A DNA stretch of 64,000 bases from Pseudomonas brassicacearum subsp. neoaurantiaca (GCF_013608025.1 NZ_VDLV01000010.1:181537-245536), one strand, 5' to 3'; shown: positions 52,178 through 63,192, numbered from the stretch's first letter. Notes: generated by a model not told the origin, from the sequence alone. A program made the numbers and translations.

Positions 52178-52447
52178 ATGGCTCTCGACGTTCAAGAAAA
52201 AGCTCAAATCGTAGCTGACTACCAGCAAGCTGTTGGTGACACTGGTTCGCCAGAAGTGCAAGTTGCACTGCTGACCGCCAACATCAACAAACTGCAAGGT
52301 CACTTCAAGGCCAACGGTAAGGATCACCACTCCCGTCGTGGTCTGATCCGCATGGTAAACCAGCGTCGTAAGCTGCTGGACTACCTGAAAGGCAAGGACG
52401 TGAGCCGTTACAGCGCTCTGATCGCTCGCCTGGGTCTGCGTCGCTAA
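52178..52447 (+). CDS. rpsO: 30S ribosomal protein S15
   Basis: ATG at 52178 follows AAAGGA. The 89-residue protein matches S15: [40 protein letters not shown] and [15 protein letters not shown]. It binds the central domain of 16S rRNA. Confidence 0.98.
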   Translation: MALDVQEKAQIVADYQQAVGDTGSPEVQVALLTANINKLQGHFKANGKDHHSRRGLIRMVNQRRKLLDYLKGKDVSRYSALIARLGLRR

Positions 52448-52641
52448 TCAGCGATTGCGCTAGAGGTTGGTGGTCTGTCGTGCGTCAGAGGGTTTCCCGC
52501 TGGCGCATGGCAGGCTCCCAGCCTCAAGTTTTATCTGGATACACGTTTTACCCTGGACAAACGTCGGGCCGATTCCCGCCATTGCCCAAGAATTTCGCAA
52601 GAAGACAAGTTCCCCAAGAGCCACAAAGAAGGTAGGACACC

Positions 52642-54747
52642 GTGAACCCGGTAATCAAAAAATTCCAGTTCGGTCAGTCGACCGTTACCCTCGAGACTGG
52701 CCGTATCGCCCGTCAGGCCTCCGGCGCAGTGCTGGTCACCGTTGACGACGACGTCAGCGTATTGGTGACCGTTGTCGGTGCCAAGCAAGCTGATCCAGGC
52801 AAGGGCTTTTTCCCTCTGTCCGTCCACTACCAGGAAAAGACTTACGCTGCCGGTAAGATCCCTGGCGGTTTCTTCAAGCGCGAAGGCCGTCCTTCCGAGA
52901 AAGAAACCCTGACTTCCCGACTGATCGACCGTCCGATCCGTCCGCTGTTCCCAGAAGGCTTCATGAACGAAGTGCAGGTTGTCTGCACCGTCGTGTCCAC
53001 CAGCAAGAAGACTGATCCGGACATCGCTGCGATGATCGGTACCTCGGCTGCCCTGGCCATTTCCGGCATTCCTTTCGATGGCCCGATCGGCGCTGCCCGC
53101 GTCGCGTTCCACGAAAGCACCGGCTACCTGCTGAACCCGACCTACGAGCAACTGAAGGCTTCCAGCCTGGACATGGTTGTGGCCGGTACTTCCGAAGCCG
53201 TGCTGATGGTTGAATCCGAAGCCAAAGAGCTGACCGAAGACCAGATGCTGGGCGCCGTGCTGTTCGCCCACGACGAGTTCCAGGTGGTGATCAACGCCGT
53301 CAAGGAACTGGCCGCCGAAGCCGCCAAGCCAACCTGGACCTGGGCTCCACAGCCAGAAGCCACCGAGCTGCTGGGCGCGATCCGTGCCGAGTTCGGCGAC
53401 GCGATCTCCCAAGCCTATACCATCACCATCAAGGCCGACCGTTATGCGCGCCTGGGTGAGCTGAAAGACCAGGTCGTTGCCAAGTTCTCCGGCGAAGAAG
53501 GCCAGCCATCGGCCAGCGACGTCAAGGCTGCTTTCGGTGAAATCGAATACCGCACCGTTCGCGAAAACATCGTCAACGGCAAGCCGCGTATCGACGGTCG
53601 CGACACTCGCACCGTACGTCCGCTGAACATCGAAGTCGGCGTCCTGCCAAAGACCCACGGTTCGGCACTGTTCACCCGTGGCGAGACCCAGGCCCTGGTC
53701 GTTGCAACACTGGGCACCGCCCGTGACGCGCAACTGCTCGACACCCTGGAAGGCGAAAAGAAAGACCCGTTCATGCTGCACTACAACTTCCCTCCGTTCT
53801 CGGTGGGCGAGTGTGGTCGCATGGGTGGCGCGGGTCGTCGCGAAATCGGTCACGGCCGTCTGGCCCGTCGTTCGGTCCAGGCCATGCTGCCTGCCGCTGA
53901 CGTGTTCCCGTACACCATTCGCGTGGTATCGGAAATCACCGAATCCAACGGTTCGAGCTCGATGGCTTCGGTCTGCGGCGCTTCCCTGGCCCTGATGGAC
54001 GCTGGTGTACCGATGAAGGCGCCAGTTGCCGGTATCGCCATGGGTCTGGTCAAAGAAGGCGAGAAGTTCGCCGTCCTGACCGACATCCTGGGTGACGAAG
54101 ACCACCTGGGCGACATGGACTTCAAAGTGGCCGGTACCGCCAAGGGCGTCACCGCACTGCAGATGGACATCAAGATCAAGGGCATCACCGAAGAGATCAT
54201 GGAAATCGCCCTGGGCCAAGCCCTGGAAGCGCGCCTGAACATCCTCGGCCAGATGAACCAGATCATCGGTCAGTCCCGTACCGAGCTGTCGGAAAACGCT
54301 CCGACCATGATCGCGATGAAAATCGACACCGACAAGATCCGTGATGTCATCGGTAAAGGCGGCGCGACCATCCGTGCGATCTGCGAAGAAACCAAGGCCT
54401 CGATCGACATCGAAGACGACGGTTCGATCAAGATCTTCGGCGAAACCAAGGAAGCGGCAGAAGCAGCACGCCAGCGCGTCCTGGGCATCACCGCGGAAGC
54501 CGAGATCGGCAAGATCTATGTCGGCAAGGTTGAGCGCATCGTCGACTTCGGCGCGTTCGTCAACATCCTGCCGGGCAAGGACGGTCTGGTTCACATCTCC
54601 ATGCTGAGCGATGCTCGCGTCGAGAAAGTGACCGACATCCTGAAAGAAGGCCAGGAAGTGGAAGTGCTGGTACTGGACGTGGACAACCGCGGCCGTATCA
54701 AGCTGTCCATCAAGGACGTCGCGGCAGCCAAGGCATCGGGCGTTTAA
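52642..54747 (+). CDS. pnp: Polyribonucleotide nucleotidyltransferase (PNPase)
   Basis: GTG at 52642 ([18 protein letters not shown]) follows GAAGGTAGG. The 701-residue protein has two RNase PH domains ([15 protein letters not shown], and GRRNIG-type [18 protein letters not shown] with [17 protein letters not shown]), a KH domain ([17 protein letters not shown]) and S1 ([20 protein letters not shown]). It degrades RNA 3' to 5' with phosphate and works with RNase E in the degradosome. Confidence 0.98.
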   Translation: MNPVIKKFQFGQSTVTLETGRIARQASGAVLVTVDDDVSVLVTVVGAKQADPGKGFFPLSVHYQEKTYAAGKIPGGFFKREGRPSEKETLTSRLIDRPIRPLFPEGFMNEVQVVCTVVSTSKKTDPDIAAMIGTSAALAISGIPFDGPIGAARVAFHESTGYLLNPTYEQLKASSLDMVVAGTSEAVLMVESEAKELTEDQMLGAVLFAHDEFQVVINAVKELAAEAAKPTWTWAPQPEATELLGAIRAEFGDAISQAYTITIKADRYARLGELKDQVVAKFSGEEGQPSASDVKAAFGEIEYRTVRENIVNGKPRIDGRDTRTVRPLNIEVGVLPKTHGSALFTRGETQALVVATLGTARDAQLLDTLEGEKKDPFMLHYNFPPFSVGECGRMGGAGRREIGHGRLARRSVQAMLPAADVFPYTIRVVSEITESNGSSSMASVCGASLALMDAGVPMKAPVAGIAMGLVKEGEKFAVLTDILGDEDHLGDMDFKVAGTAKGVTALQMDIKIKGITEEIMEIALGQALEARLNILGQMNQIIGQSRTELSENAPTMIAMKIDTDKIRDVIGKGGATIRAICEETKASIDIEDDGSIKIFGETKEAAEAARQRVLGITAEAEIGKIYVGKVERIVDFGAFVNILPGKDGLVHISMLSDARVEKVTDILKEGQEVEVLVLDVDNRGRIKLSIKDVAAAKASGV

Positions 54748-54776
54748 TCACCCCCTCGCTTAGCCGCTGAACAAGC

Positions 54777-54804
54777 AAACGCCCCGACTGGTTCGGGGCG
54801 TTTT
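54777..54804 (+). terminator. Terminator after pnp
   Basis: AAACGCCCCGA, CTGG, TTCGGGGCGTTTT form a strong hairpin 30 bp after the pnp stop. Confidence 0.93.
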
Positions 54805-54872
54805 GCTGTGTGGCGAAAATCACTGCCAGGCAGGTTGCCTGGCTACAGGGGACGGTGCTAGTTTTAGCCACC

Positions 54873-54948
54873 GCCCGTGTAGCTCAGTCGGTAGAGCAGC
54901 GCACTCGTAACGCGAAGGTCGCAGGTTCGATTCCTGTCTCGGGCACCA
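54873..54948 (+). tRNA. tRNA-Thr(CGT)
   Basis: GCCCGTG pairs with CTCGGGC (one G-U/G-C variation) before ACCA; the anticodon loop CTCGTAA gives CGT. The D-arm GCTC/GAGC and T-arm CAGGTTCGATTCCTG are intact. Base 31 A faces 39 C in the anticodon stem, a mismatch. CCA is encoded. Confidence 0.93.
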
Positions 54949-54957
54949 TCCCCCTCG

Positions 54958-55506
54958 TTATTTCACCTTCCTGCTCAGTTCCTCGACCGTGCGTTTAAGC
55001 TGGCTCATCTCGCTGTCCTGATCACTGAGCTCTCGTTTCAGTGACGAAATCTCGCTGTTGCTTGAACTCGAACTGGAGCCGCTGTTGCGCTTGAGTTCTT
55101 CCACCTGCTTGCCGAGATCCTTCAGATCGCTTTCCTGTTCCTTGATGGTGCGCTTGAGCTCGTCGATCTCCCGGCTGCTGGAGGTGGAGCTGGATCCACT
55201 GTTGCGCTTGAGTTCTTCGATTTGTCGAGCCTGTTCGCTGAGCGTGCGCTTCTGGTTTTCCAGTTCGGCGGTGTTGTCCTTCACGGTTTTTGGCAGGTCT
55301 TCCAGCGCGCTGGCGTTGATGTGGGTCTTGACCAGTACGTACTTGTCAGATTGGTCATAACGAAGGGCAGGGATGACGTCGGAGAAGGACAGCCCATCGG
55401 AGGAGACTTCAACAGCAGCTTGGACAGCACCGGCCAAAGTCAGGCTGCCGAGCAGCAAGGTCGCGGTAGCAAGTTGAGTCGACGAACGTTTCGAAAAGCT
55501 GCGCAT
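54958..55506 (-). CDS. Exported coiled-coil protein with internal repeats (182 aa)
   Basis: ATG at 55506 (MRSFSKRSSTQLATATLL) is taken because a signal peptide follows directly, with probable cleavage after VQA; the frame is open 23 codons further. The mature protein has a short N-terminal part (VEVSSDGLSFSDVIPALRYD) and then coiled coil to the end. Two units start with EELKRNSGSSS and run about 40 residues, with flexible Ser runs between heptads (EIDELKRTIKEQESDL and EISSLKRELSDQDSEM). It lies in the periplasm or envelope. I do not recognise a family; a structural or tethering role is a guess. Confidence 0.75.
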   Translation of the reverse strand: MRSFSKRSSTQLATATLLLGSLTLAGAVQAAVEVSSDGLSFSDVIPALRYDQSDKYVLVKTHINASALEDLPKTVKDNTAELENQKRTLSEQARQIEELKRNSGSSSTSSSREIDELKRTIKEQESDLKDLGKQVEELKRNSGSSSSSSNSEISSLKRELSDQDSEMSQLKRTVEELSRKVK

Positions 55507-55809
55507 CACTGGGGTTCCTTGTGAAGTGCCGATATGGCACATAGCTATGACTGGTTGTTTTGACAGATGTTCCAAGGCCTACCGAGCTTCTTCTGCATGG
55601 CTTTTTTTGTGGGATAGATGTAAAGAGCCGTGTAAATAGTTGGCAAAACGTCCTATATTCGGTGCCTGCATGAGCATCGCCCAGCAGTTTTCAGATGATC
55701 CACGAATGGTTCTGAAGGCCAGGCAAACCGGGCTTCCAACGGCTTCCTGCGTCAGAGAGATCCTTGATGATCCAGATCCATCTTCCATTCCCAGATCAGC
55801 GAGAACGCC
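55507..55809. other. 303-bp intergenic region between divergent genes
   Basis: Both neighbouring genes start here and point away from each other, so both promoters lie inside. I see no repeat, RNA gene or clear operator. Confidence 0.55.
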
Positions 55810-56115
55810 ATGACCGTTAAAGAATTGAGTCAAGAAGCCAGAAACGAAGAAGCCCTGGAAAAGTACTTGAAAGAAACGCCGCAGCTGCGGGATGAGATCA
55901 AGGACCTGTCCGCCGACGATCAGAGAGACCAGATCAAATGGGCATTCGAAGACGAGGCCGAAGCCCAGGGGCTGCAACCTTGGGAGTTGACCCTCAAATA
56001 CACCAGCACACCTGAAGAATTCGAGGCGCAGCGCCTTGCATTGCACAAGGAGGCGGCTGAGGTGTTGGGTGTGGAATGGGATGAATACTGCGAGATGAAC
56101 AATCTGTTGGTCTGA
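55810..56115 (+). CDS. Small acidic protein, DUF6388-like (101 aa)
   Basis: ATG at 55810 follows GCGAGAACGCC, a weak site. The 101-residue product is acidic and helical: EALEKYLKETPQLRDEIKDL, KWAFEDEAEAQGLQPWELTL and HKEAAEVLGVEWDEYCEMN. The C-terminal pattern (HKxxAExLGxxWDEYCExN) recalls DUF6388 proteins of Pseudomonas, from memory. Function is unknown. It ends before a strong bidirectional terminator shared with nadC. Confidence 0.72.
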   Translation: MTVKELSQEARNEEALEKYLKETPQLRDEIKDLSADDQRDQIKWAFEDEAEAQGLQPWELTLKYTSTPEEFEAQRLALHKEAAEVLGVEWDEYCEMNNLLV

Positions 56116-56116
56116 A

Positions 56117-56149
56117 GAAAACGCCAGCCTTTCCAGGCTGGCGTTTTTC
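56117..56149. terminator. Bidirectional terminator between the small acidic gene and nadC
   Basis: AAAACGCCAGCCT, TT, CCAGGCTGGCGTTTTT-type symmetrical hairpin between convergent genes. Confidence 0.93.
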
Positions 56150-56153
56150 GTTG

Positions 56154-57002
56154 TCAGAGGCTCAAGCGCATAGACAGGTCGATGGCCTTCACATCCTTGG
56201 TCATCGCACCGATGGAAATGTAGTCCACGCCAGTCTCGGCAATCGGGCGCAACGTGTTTTCGTTGATGCCACCGCTAGCCTCCAGTTTTGCCTTGCCGCC
56301 GTTCAGGCGCACCGCTTCGCGCATGTCGTCCAGGCTCAGTTCGTCGAGCATGATGATGTCGGCGCCGGCCGCCAGCGCTTCTTTCAATTCCGCCAGGCTT
56401 TCCACTTCGACTTCCACCGGTTTGCCCGGTGCGATCTGGTGGGCGGCGTTGATGGCCTGGGCAATCCCACCGCAAGCGGCAATGTGGTTTTCCTTGATCA
56501 GGAACGCGTCGTACAGGCCGATGCGGTGGTTATGGCAGCCGCCGCAGGTGACCGCGTATTTCTGTGCCAGGCGCAGCCCCGGAAGGGTCTTGCGGGTGTC
56601 CAGCAGCTTGACCTGGGTGTCAGCGACGAAGTCCGCCAGGTAGCGAGCCCGGGTGGCGACGCCGGAAAGCAACTGCAGGAAATTCAGCGCGCTGCGCTCG
56701 CCCGTCAGCAGTGAGCGGGCCGGGCCTTCGAGATGGAACAGCGCCTGGTCAGGGGCCGCCCGGTCACCGTCACGTACTTGCCAATGCACCGCAACACGCG
56801 GGTCCAGTTGCCGGAATACCGCGTCCACCCAGGCCGTCCCACTGATGACGGCGGCTTCACGGGTGATGATGGTGGCCTTCGCCAGGCGTTCGGCGGGGAT
56901 CAATTGCGCGGTGATGTCGCCGCTGCCGATGTCTTCCAGCAACGCACGGCGCACGTTGGCTTCGATTTCGGCGGTCAGGTCGGCGAGACGTAGATTCGGC
57001 AT
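56154..57002 (-). CDS. nadC: Nicotinate-nucleotide pyrophosphorylase (quinolinate phosphoribosyltransferase)
   Basis: ATG at 57002 ([17 protein letters not shown]) gives 282 residues. QPRTase features: [82 protein letters not shown] and [10 protein letters not shown]. It makes nicotinate mononucleotide from quinolinate in NAD synthesis. It is divergent from the DUF1631 gene, as in P. aeruginosa. Confidence 0.97.
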   Translation of the reverse strand: MPNLRLADLTAEIEANVRRALLEDIGSGDITAQLIPAERLAKATIITREAAVISGTAWVDAVFRQLDPRVAVHWQVRDGDRAAPDQALFHLEGPARSLLTGERSALNFLQLLSGVATRARYLADFVADTQVKLLDTRKTLPGLRLAQKYAVTCGGCHNHRIGLYDAFLIKENHIAACGGIAQAINAAHQIAPGKPVEVEVESLAELKEALAAGADIIMLDELSLDDMREAVRLNGGKAKLEASGGINENTLRPIAETGVDYISIGAMTKDVKAIDLSMRLSL

Positions 57003-57235
57003 AACGGGCTCCACAAACAAAGTGGCCGGATTATATCCGCTTGGGGCTTGTTGGCTTGCATTTGGTCGCGTCCTCGCAACATTTACCAAAATTGCCGGTC
57101 TTTTATTGCGATCTCTTTGAGCCTGTTCACAGAGTCCTCTGGTGCGACGGGCTGTTTTTACCTGATAATCCGCCTTTCGATTGACGTCATGACTTTGACG
57201 GCGCGAACCGAAGAATGCCCTTTCAGGAGGCCAGG

Positions 57236-59446
57236 ATGCACAACGACGGGAATGTAGTGCCTTTGCACAAGGTGCCTACCGATCAGGCGAATCGTTCGCC
57301 GCTCGCCCGCCTGCCTGTGATTCTGCTTCAGGTTCGCGACAAGGCGGCGCAGCAGTTGCGCGTTGGTTTGCAGGGGCTGTTCGATAACGCCGATGACACG
57401 CTGTTCGAAATGGCCGATCGGGCGCGCAATGATGTCGAGCAGAACCTTTATTTCGAAGCCATGCGTGACCTGCGCCTCAAACGAAAAAGTATCGAACGGG
57501 AATTTCTCGAACAGTTTTTCGAGGCGTTTGTCAGCCTGGCCCAGTATGACCTTACCCAGGCGACCCTCGCGCCCGTACTGGGTGCCATACCGACCCAGCC
57601 GAACCATGACGAGCTGGAGCGCCGGCTGGCGGTAGAAACCATGGTGGCCCGGGTGCTCAGCCGCGATGGCGTGTCGCTCGATCAACTCACGGCGCGGCTC
57701 AGCGTGTTGCTGGACCGGCCATTGGCGAACCAGCAGAACCCGTTGAGCCCGGCATTGCTGTGCGAGCATTTTCTCCAGGCCGGACGCAATCTGGGCGTGG
57801 GCATCAAGGTCAAGCTGATCCTGCTCAAGCTTTTCGAGCGTTATGTACTCAGCGAATGCGATCAGTTCTACGCCGAAGCCAATCAACTGCTGGCCGCCAC
57901 GGGTATCCTGTCGGACTTGAAGGCTGCTCCGTCACGCCGGGCGTCGGATCGCGCCGAAGAAGCCCCTCGGCCCAGGGGCGAGGGCGCCGTCCGGCCACGG
58001 TCGGAGGACGTCGATGACAGCGTGCACGAAGTGTTCGCCGCGTTGCAGAAGCTGTTGGTCCAGGTGCGAGGCAGCGTCGCGCCGACCCTGGAACCGAGCA
58101 CGCCGGCCCAGCCGATCTCGACACGCGACTTGCTTCGCTTGCTGTCTCATTTGCAGCAATACGTGCCGGCGCCTGCGGTCCAGGACGATTTCGACCTGCG
58201 TAGCCAACTCGAACAATTGTTGACCCGTGTCAGCGTCAAGAGCGGCAGGTCCCGTGTCGTCGATGGTGCCGATGAAGATGTGATCAACCTCATCGCAATG
58301 ATGTTCGAATTCATTCTCGACGACCATAACCTGCCGGACGTCCTCAAGGCCCTGATTGGGCGCCTGCAGATTCCCATGCTCAAGGTCGCAGTGCAGGACA
58401 AAAGCTTTTTCAGTCGCGGCAATCATCCGGCCCGCCGGCTGCTCAACGAAATCGCCGCCGCAGCGATGGGCTGGGGCGACTGTGATGATCACCAGCGCGA
58501 CAGCCTCTACCAGCGCATCGAGCAGGTGGTGCAACGCTTGCTGAACGACTATGTCGACGATCCGGCCATATTTTCCGAAGTGCTGGCCGATTTCCTGGCG
58601 TTTACCAGCGATGAACGCCGTCGCAGCGAGTTGCTCGAACAACGCATCAGGGACGCCGAAGAAGGACGGGCCAAGGCTGAACTGGCACGCCAGCGGGTCG
58701 AAGGGGCGCTGAACCAGGTCATGCTGGGCAAGCTCCTGCCCCAGGCGGTGGTGGATTTCGTGCAACAGGCCTGGAGCCAGGTGTTGTTGCTGACGGGGTT
58801 CAAGCATGGCGAGCAGTCTGCCGAATGGCAGGCCGACGTATTGACCCTCAGACAACTTGTCTGGAGCGTCCAGCACCACGAAGAGCCGGATGCGGGCCTG
58901 CGCTTGTTGGCGATGGTGCCGGAATTGCTCAAGGCCTTGCGCGAAGGGCTGAGTCGTTCGGCGTTCGATCCGTTCGCCACCAGCGAGTTTTTCAGCGAGC
59001 TGGAAGTGCTTCATGTCCAGGCCCTGCAAAGGCTGGGACAGGTAACGGAGCAGACCGAACCCACCGATTTGCCGGTCATGGTCGAGGTGGCGGAGCCCAT
59101 CGTCTTGCGCACGGCGCCGAAGACGCCTGCAGAAGAACCGACCGTGCGCCTGCCCGCCGATGACGTGGGCCTGCTTCAGGTCGATCAATTGCGCCTGGGA
59201 AGTTGGGTCGAGTTCCAGGAAGACGAAGACAACAGCCTTCGCTGCAAGCTGGCCGCAATCATCCAGGCTACCGGCAAGTACGTCTTCGTCAATCGCACCG
59301 GCCTCAAGGTCCTGGAGCACAGCCGCACCAGCCTGGCCCTGGAGTTCCGCCGGGGAGCGGCGCGGTTGCTGGACGATACCTTGCTGTTCGACCGGGCGCT
59401 CGAGTCGGTGCTGGGCAACCTGCGCCAACTCAATCGCGGCAAGTGA
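57236..59446 (+). CDS. DUF1631 family protein (736 aa)
   Basis: ATG at 57236 follows AGGAGG, an excellent site; the open frame begins earlier at 57215. The 736-residue protein is soluble, mostly helical and Leu/Asp-rich, with family-typical blocks such as [57 protein letters not shown] and [20 protein letters not shown]. The last 90 residues ([31 protein letters not shown]) look like a small beta-barrel reminiscent of PilZ, without an evident RxxxR motif. Function is unknown. The conserved order nadC / DUF1631 / ampD / ampE suggests, weakly, an envelope-related role. Confidence 0.88.
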   Translation: MHNDGNVVPLHKVPTDQANRSPLARLPVILLQVRDKAAQQLRVGLQGLFDNADDTLFEMADRARNDVEQNLYFEAMRDLRLKRKSIEREFLEQFFEAFVSLAQYDLTQATLAPVLGAIPTQPNHDELERRLAVETMVARVLSRDGVSLDQLTARLSVLLDRPLANQQNPLSPALLCEHFLQAGRNLGVGIKVKLILLKLFERYVLSECDQFYAEANQLLAATGILSDLKAAPSRRASDRAEEAPRPRGEGAVRPRSEDVDDSVHEVFAALQKLLVQVRGSVAPTLEPSTPAQPISTRDLLRLLSHLQQYVPAPAVQDDFDLRSQLEQLLTRVSVKSGRSRVVDGADEDVINLIAMMFEFILDDHNLPDVLKALIGRLQIPMLKVAVQDKSFFSRGNHPARRLLNEIAAAAMGWGDCDDHQRDSLYQRIEQVVQRLLNDYVDDPAIFSEVLADFLAFTSDERRRSELLEQRIRDAEEGRAKAELARQRVEGALNQVMLGKLLPQAVVDFVQQAWSQVLLLTGFKHGEQSAEWQADVLTLRQLVWSVQHHEEPDAGLRLLAMVPELLKALREGLSRSAFDPFATSEFFSELEVLHVQALQRLGQVTEQTEPTDLPVMVEVAEPIVLRTAPKTPAEEPTVRLPADDVGLLQVDQLRLGSWVEFQEDEDNSLRCKLAAIIQATGKYVFVNRTGLKVLEHSRTSLALEFRRGAARLLDDTLLFDRALESVLGNLRQLNRGK

Positions 59447-59510
59447 TCGCGCAGCCCGGCCCGATCGCGGCATACTGACGGGAATCTCCGTCGTCATCGA
59501 AGGAACCTGT

Positions 59511-60071
59511 ATGCAGCTGGACTCCGCGAGCGGTTGGTGCGATGGCGTGTGTCATTGCCCATCGCCCAATTTCAATGCGCGCCCCGAGGGCGAAATCTCC
59601 CTGCTGGTCATCCACAACATCAGCTTGCCGCCGGCACAGTTCGCTACCGGCAAAGTGCAAGAGTTTTTCCAGAATCGCCTGGATGTCACGGAACATCCCT
59701 ACTTTGCCGGTATTGCCGACCTGCGCGTTTCTGCGCATTTCCTGATTGAACGTGACGGCGCCGTGACCCAGTTTGTCTCTTGTCTGGATCGTGCATGGCA
59801 CGCGGGAGTTTCTTGCTTCGAGGGGCGGGAGACCTGTAATGACTTTTCCGTGGGCATCGAGCTGGAGGGTACCGATGATCTTCCTTTCACCGATGCGCAA
59901 TATTCCTCCCTCGTGGAACTGACCCGGCAGTTGCAGACGGCGTTCCCGGCGATCACGGTGCCGCGCATCTGCGGGCACAGCGACATCGCCCCGGGGCGCA
60001 AGACCGATCCGGGGCCGGCATTCGACTGGGCACGCTATCGCGCGGCCCTGACAGAAGGGGAAGGACAATGA
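59511..60071 (+). CDS. ampD: 1,6-anhydro-N-acetylmuramyl-L-alanine amidase AmpD
   Basis: ATG at 59511 follows GAAGGAA. The 186-residue zinc amidase has H35 in LLVIHNISLPP, the substrate loop RAWHAGVSCFEGRETCND, FSVGIELEGTDD, and the second ligands in ICGHSDIAPGRKTDPGPAF. It cleaves the peptide from cytosolic anhydromuropeptides during cell-wall recycling, which keeps AmpR-controlled beta-lactamase expression low. Its stop overlaps the ampE start. Confidence 0.97.
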   Translation: MQLDSASGWCDGVCHCPSPNFNARPEGEISLLVIHNISLPPAQFATGKVQEFFQNRLDVTEHPYFAGIADLRVSAHFLIERDGAVTQFVSCLDRAWHAGVSCFEGRETCNDFSVGIELEGTDDLPFTDAQYSSLVELTRQLQTAFPAITVPRICGHSDIAPGRKTDPGPAFDWARYRAALTEGEGQ

Positions 60072-60904
60072 GTTTTCTGGTGTTGCTGCTGGCGGTCTGG
60101 ATCGAGAAGTTCTCGGCCTTGCGCCAGCGGGTCCAGCGTGACGGTGGCTGGCTGGGCGAGCTGAACAAGCTTGAGGCGAGTCCGCGCTGGGTCAACCGGC
60201 CTTGGCTGGTGTTGGTGACGATGGTCCTGCTGCCGGTAGCGGCGTTGGCGTTGCTGCTTTGGGTGCTGGATCCGGTGGCCTATGGTTTGCTGGCGCTGCC
60301 GGTGCACCTGTTGGCGGTGATCTATAGCCTGGGCCGCGGGGATCTACTGGCTGCTCTCGGGCCGTTCCGCGATGCGTGGCGGCGAGAAGACTTGCAAGCG
60401 GCGGCTCACGTGGCCAAGCGCGACTTGAATATCGACGCCGACGGCGGCCAACAATTGCTGGAGCGCGTACAGAGGCACTTGCTATGGCAGGCCTACCAGA
60501 GCTTTTTCGCGGTGATCTTCTGGTACTTCCTGCTGGGCCCTGTGGCTGCCCTGAGTTATCGGTTGCTGGCGCTGGCCGCCGAACACAGCCAGAACCCTGG
60601 CGTGGCGGAGCGTGCTGCGCAGCTGCGTCATGCCTTCGACTGGGTGCCCGTGCGGTTGCTGGCGGCGAGCTTCGCTCTGGTGGGCAACTTCGTGGCGGTC
60701 AGCCGAGTCATGCTGCATGAGCTGCTGAATTGGAACATCAGTGCCGCGGACCTCATCGACAAAGTTGGCCTGGTGGCCGGCGAGATTCCCACGCCCGTCG
60801 CCGGGCTGGACGGTATCAACAGCCTGGATCGGCTCTGGGAATTGCTACTGCGCGCGGCGTTGCTCTGGTATGCCGGGTTTGCGTTGTGGACGGTGTTGGG
60901 CTGA
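60068..60904 (+). CDS. ampE: Regulatory signalling membrane protein AmpE
   Basis: ATG at 60068 overlaps the ampD stop. The 278-residue inner-membrane protein has helices at about 1-15, 48-70, 73-90, 140-170 and near the C-terminus (LLLRAALLWYAGFALWTVLG) and contains WYFLLGPVAALSYRLL, shared with CobD/CbiB-like proteins. Its role in beta-lactamase control is poorly defined. Confidence 0.93.
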   Translation: MSFLVLLLAVWIEKFSALRQRVQRDGGWLGELNKLEASPRWVNRPWLVLVTMVLLPVAALALLLWVLDPVAYGLLALPVHLLAVIYSLGRGDLLAALGPFRDAWRREDLQAAAHVAKRDLNIDADGGQQLLERVQRHLLWQAYQSFFAVIFWYFLLGPVAALSYRLLALAAEHSQNPGVAERAAQLRHAFDWVPVRLLAASFALVGNFVAVSRVMLHELLNWNISAADLIDKVGLVAGEIPTPVAGLDGINSLDRLWELLLRAALLWYAGFALWTVLG

Positions 60905-61034
60905 GGGCTTGCTCCCGCTCGGTCCTGTAGGAGCTGGCGAAGCCTGCGATCTTTTGATCTTTCGCTTGAGATTCAAGTGTTTTTGGAAAGATCGCAGCCT
61001 CGTTGCACTCGACAGCTCCTACACAGCTCCTACA
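60903..61034. repeat. Dispersed repeat region between ampE and the chemoreceptor gene
   Basis: GAGGGCTTGCTCCCGCTCGG at 60903-60922 is a shortened copy of the REP arm at 1647. Then TGTAGGAGCT (60926-60935), with GCGATCTTTT, is matched by AAAGATCGC and two tandem AGCTCCTACA units (61014-61023 and 61025-61034). This is the second main class of Pseudomonas intergenic repeat. Confidence 0.75.
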
Positions 61035-61161
61035 CCGTTAACCTTAAGTTACAAATCTCCCCGCCGTTTTAGGCTATACAGAGGCAGCGCCCGCATAGTG
61101 GCTTTCTGCTGCCTTCGCGTGCCGGTCTCATAACAATAAAAAACTACCGGGAGGCTTCCTT

Positions 61162-63192
61162 GTGAAGAGTGTGCTCTGGCCCGCCGTCGCCCTGATGAAC
61201 CGCCTGAGCTTCGGCATGAAGTTCAGCCTGATCAGCGTTCTGTTCCTGCTGCCGATGCTGGTGACCAACTTCTTTCTGGTGCGCGATGCCTACCGGGAAT
61301 TCCAGGGCACCCAAGTGGAGCTGCAAAGCCTTGACCTGCTGGGCAGCAGCCTGACGCTGCGGCGGGACCTGGAGACGTTGAACAACCTCGTGCAGATCAA
61401 CGCCAGCTTGGGTCAATCCGGCAAGGCCGGCGACGTGGAAGCGAAGATCACCGCGCTTGAGCAAAAGGTGCTCGCGCGATTGCAAGGCATGACGGCCATG
61501 GCCATCGAGCCCGAGCACGTCAGAGCCTTCGATGCCAAGCGCGGCGAAATGATCGTCGCCTTCAAGGCCCAACAGGCCGAAAATTCCCTGCAAAGCAAAA
61601 GCGCCTTGATTGGCAGCCTGCTCAACAATGCGCAGATATTCGGCCAGATCATCGCCAGCCAGGCGGGCCTGAGCCGTGATAACCAGGGCGACATCCGTCA
61701 GCTCAGCGACCTTGTCATTGGCGTGACACCCGAAATCACCCAGACCTTGGGCGACGGTCGTGCGCTGGGCGCTTCGTCGCTGGGGCTGGGGTTCCTCAAT
61801 TCCGCGTCGAGTACCCGGTTCGACGAGTTGCTGGTGCAGATCGAAAAACTCCAGGGCGAATATGATCTGAAACTGCAGGATGCCCTGGGTTCGAGCAAGG
61901 CGGCCGGGCAAGCCCTCGCCAGCCAGGCCGCAGGCAGCAAAAGCACCCTCAAGCAGGTTGCCGAGCTGATTGAGAACCAAGTCGTCATGGCCGATACCCT
62001 TGATGCGCCATGGCCGGCATTCTTCGAACAAATCAGCGGCCTGATGGAGCAGACCTATCGGCTGAACGAGCAAACGCTGGACTTTCTCGGTGTGCAACTG
62101 CAGAACCGCCTGGAGCAGAACCGCAGGCACATGGTGCTGCAAGCCGTGGCACTGGCCGCAGTGTTCCTGCTTATTTTTTACCTGTACGCCGGGTTCTACG
62201 CCTCGACGCGTACCACGCTCAAGCATCTTGGCGCGATGATGGACAAGGTCGCGGCGGGTGACATGACGGTCAACTTCGTGGCCCGCAGCAAGGATGAGCT
62301 GGGCGAGTTGGGTGAGGTATTCAACGGCACGGTGGCGAAGATCCATGATCTGATCGAGCAAGTCGGCCACACCGTCGCCGAGGTCGAGCGCCAGGCGGGG
62401 CAGGTGGAAACGGTATCGGCCCAGAGCAACCAGGCCGTCGCCGGCCAGCGCAGCCAGATCGAGCTGGTCGCCACGGCGATGAACCAGATGTCGGCCACCG
62501 CTCAGGAAGTCGCCCGCAGTGCCGCGGCGGCGGTCAGCAGTGCCCATAGCGTGAACGACGAAACCCTCAGCGGGCGGGGGCTGGTGGAGTCCCAGCAAGG
62601 CAGCATTGCGCGGCTGGCCAGTGAAATCGATCAGTCAGTGCAAGTGATCAATCAACTGGCGAGCGACAGCCAGTCCATAAGCCGTGTCTTGGATGTAATC
62701 AAGAGCATCGCCGAGCAAACCAACCTGCTGGCCCTCAACGCCGCTATCGAAGCCGCCCGGGCCGGCGAGCAAGGGCGCGGGTTCGCCGTGGTGGCCGATG
62801 AGGTGCGAACCCTGGCCAAGCGGACCCAGCAATCGACTGAAGAAATCGAAGCGATGATCAGTCGCCTGCATGGCGGCGTCGGTGCCGCCGTCAAGGCGAT
62901 GGGCACCAGTCATGAGATGGCCAGCGGCACGGTAGGTCAGTCGGAGAAAGTCCAGCAGGCGCTGGAAAACATTCTCGGCGCGGTCGGCATGATCGTCGAC
63001 CAGAACCAGCAGATCGCCGCTGCGGTGGAGCAACAGACCGCCGTGGCCCACGACATCGACCAGAACATCGTCGAGATCAACCGCGCCGGCGAACGTACCG
63101 CCGAAGGCGCCCACCAGACCGAGGACGCCAGCCGCGAATTGTCCGCCCAGGTGGTGCAGCTCAAGCAATTGATCAATGCGTTTCGGGTGTAA
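61162..63192 (+). CDS. Methyl-accepting chemotaxis protein
   Basis: GTG at 61162 follows GGGAGGC. The 676-residue receptor has a first membrane helix ([20 protein letters not shown]), a mostly helical periplasmic sensor of about 310 residues, a second helix ([20 protein letters not shown] near 330), a HAMP domain and the signalling hairpin [19 protein letters not shown], then [15 protein letters not shown]. The sensor is long and helical, of the helical-bundle type rather than dCache. The ligand is unknown. The nadC-ampDE-receptor order matches P. aeruginosa (from memory). Confidence 0.92.
   Translation: MKSVLWPAVALMNRLSFGMKFSLISVLFLLPMLVTNFFLVRDAYREFQGTQVELQSLDLLGSSLTLRRDLETLNNLVQINASLGQSGKAGDVEAKITALEQKVLARLQGMTAMAIEPEHVRAFDAKRGEMIVAFKAQQAENSLQSKSALIGSLLNNAQIFGQIIASQAGLSRDNQGDIRQLSDLVIGVTPEITQTLGDGRALGASSLGLGFLNSASSTRFDELLVQIEKLQGEYDLKLQDALGSSKAAGQALASQAAGSKSTLKQVAELIENQVVMADTLDAPWPAFFEQISGLMEQTYRLNEQTLDFLGVQLQNRLEQNRRHMVLQAVALAAVFLLIFYLYAGFYASTRTTLKHLGAMMDKVAAGDMTVNFVARSKDELGELGEVFNGTVAKIHDLIEQVGHTVAEVERQAGQVETVSAQSNQAVAGQRSQIELVATAMNQMSATAQEVARSAAAAVSSAHSVNDETLSGRGLVESQQGSIARLASEIDQSVQVINQLASDSQSISRVLDVIKSIAEQTNLLALNAAIEAARAGEQGRGFAVVADEVRTLAKRTQQSTEEIEAMISRLHGGVGAAVKAMGTSHEMASGTVGQSEKVQQALENILGAVGMIVDQNQQIAAAVEQQTAVAHDIDQNIVEINRAGERTAEGAHQTEDASRELSAQVVQLKQLINAFRV

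Noticed and set aside
60903..61034. Possible CRISPR-like repeat array
   Set aside because: Only two near-tandem short units, no regular spacing or spacers; it fits dispersed intergenic repeats.
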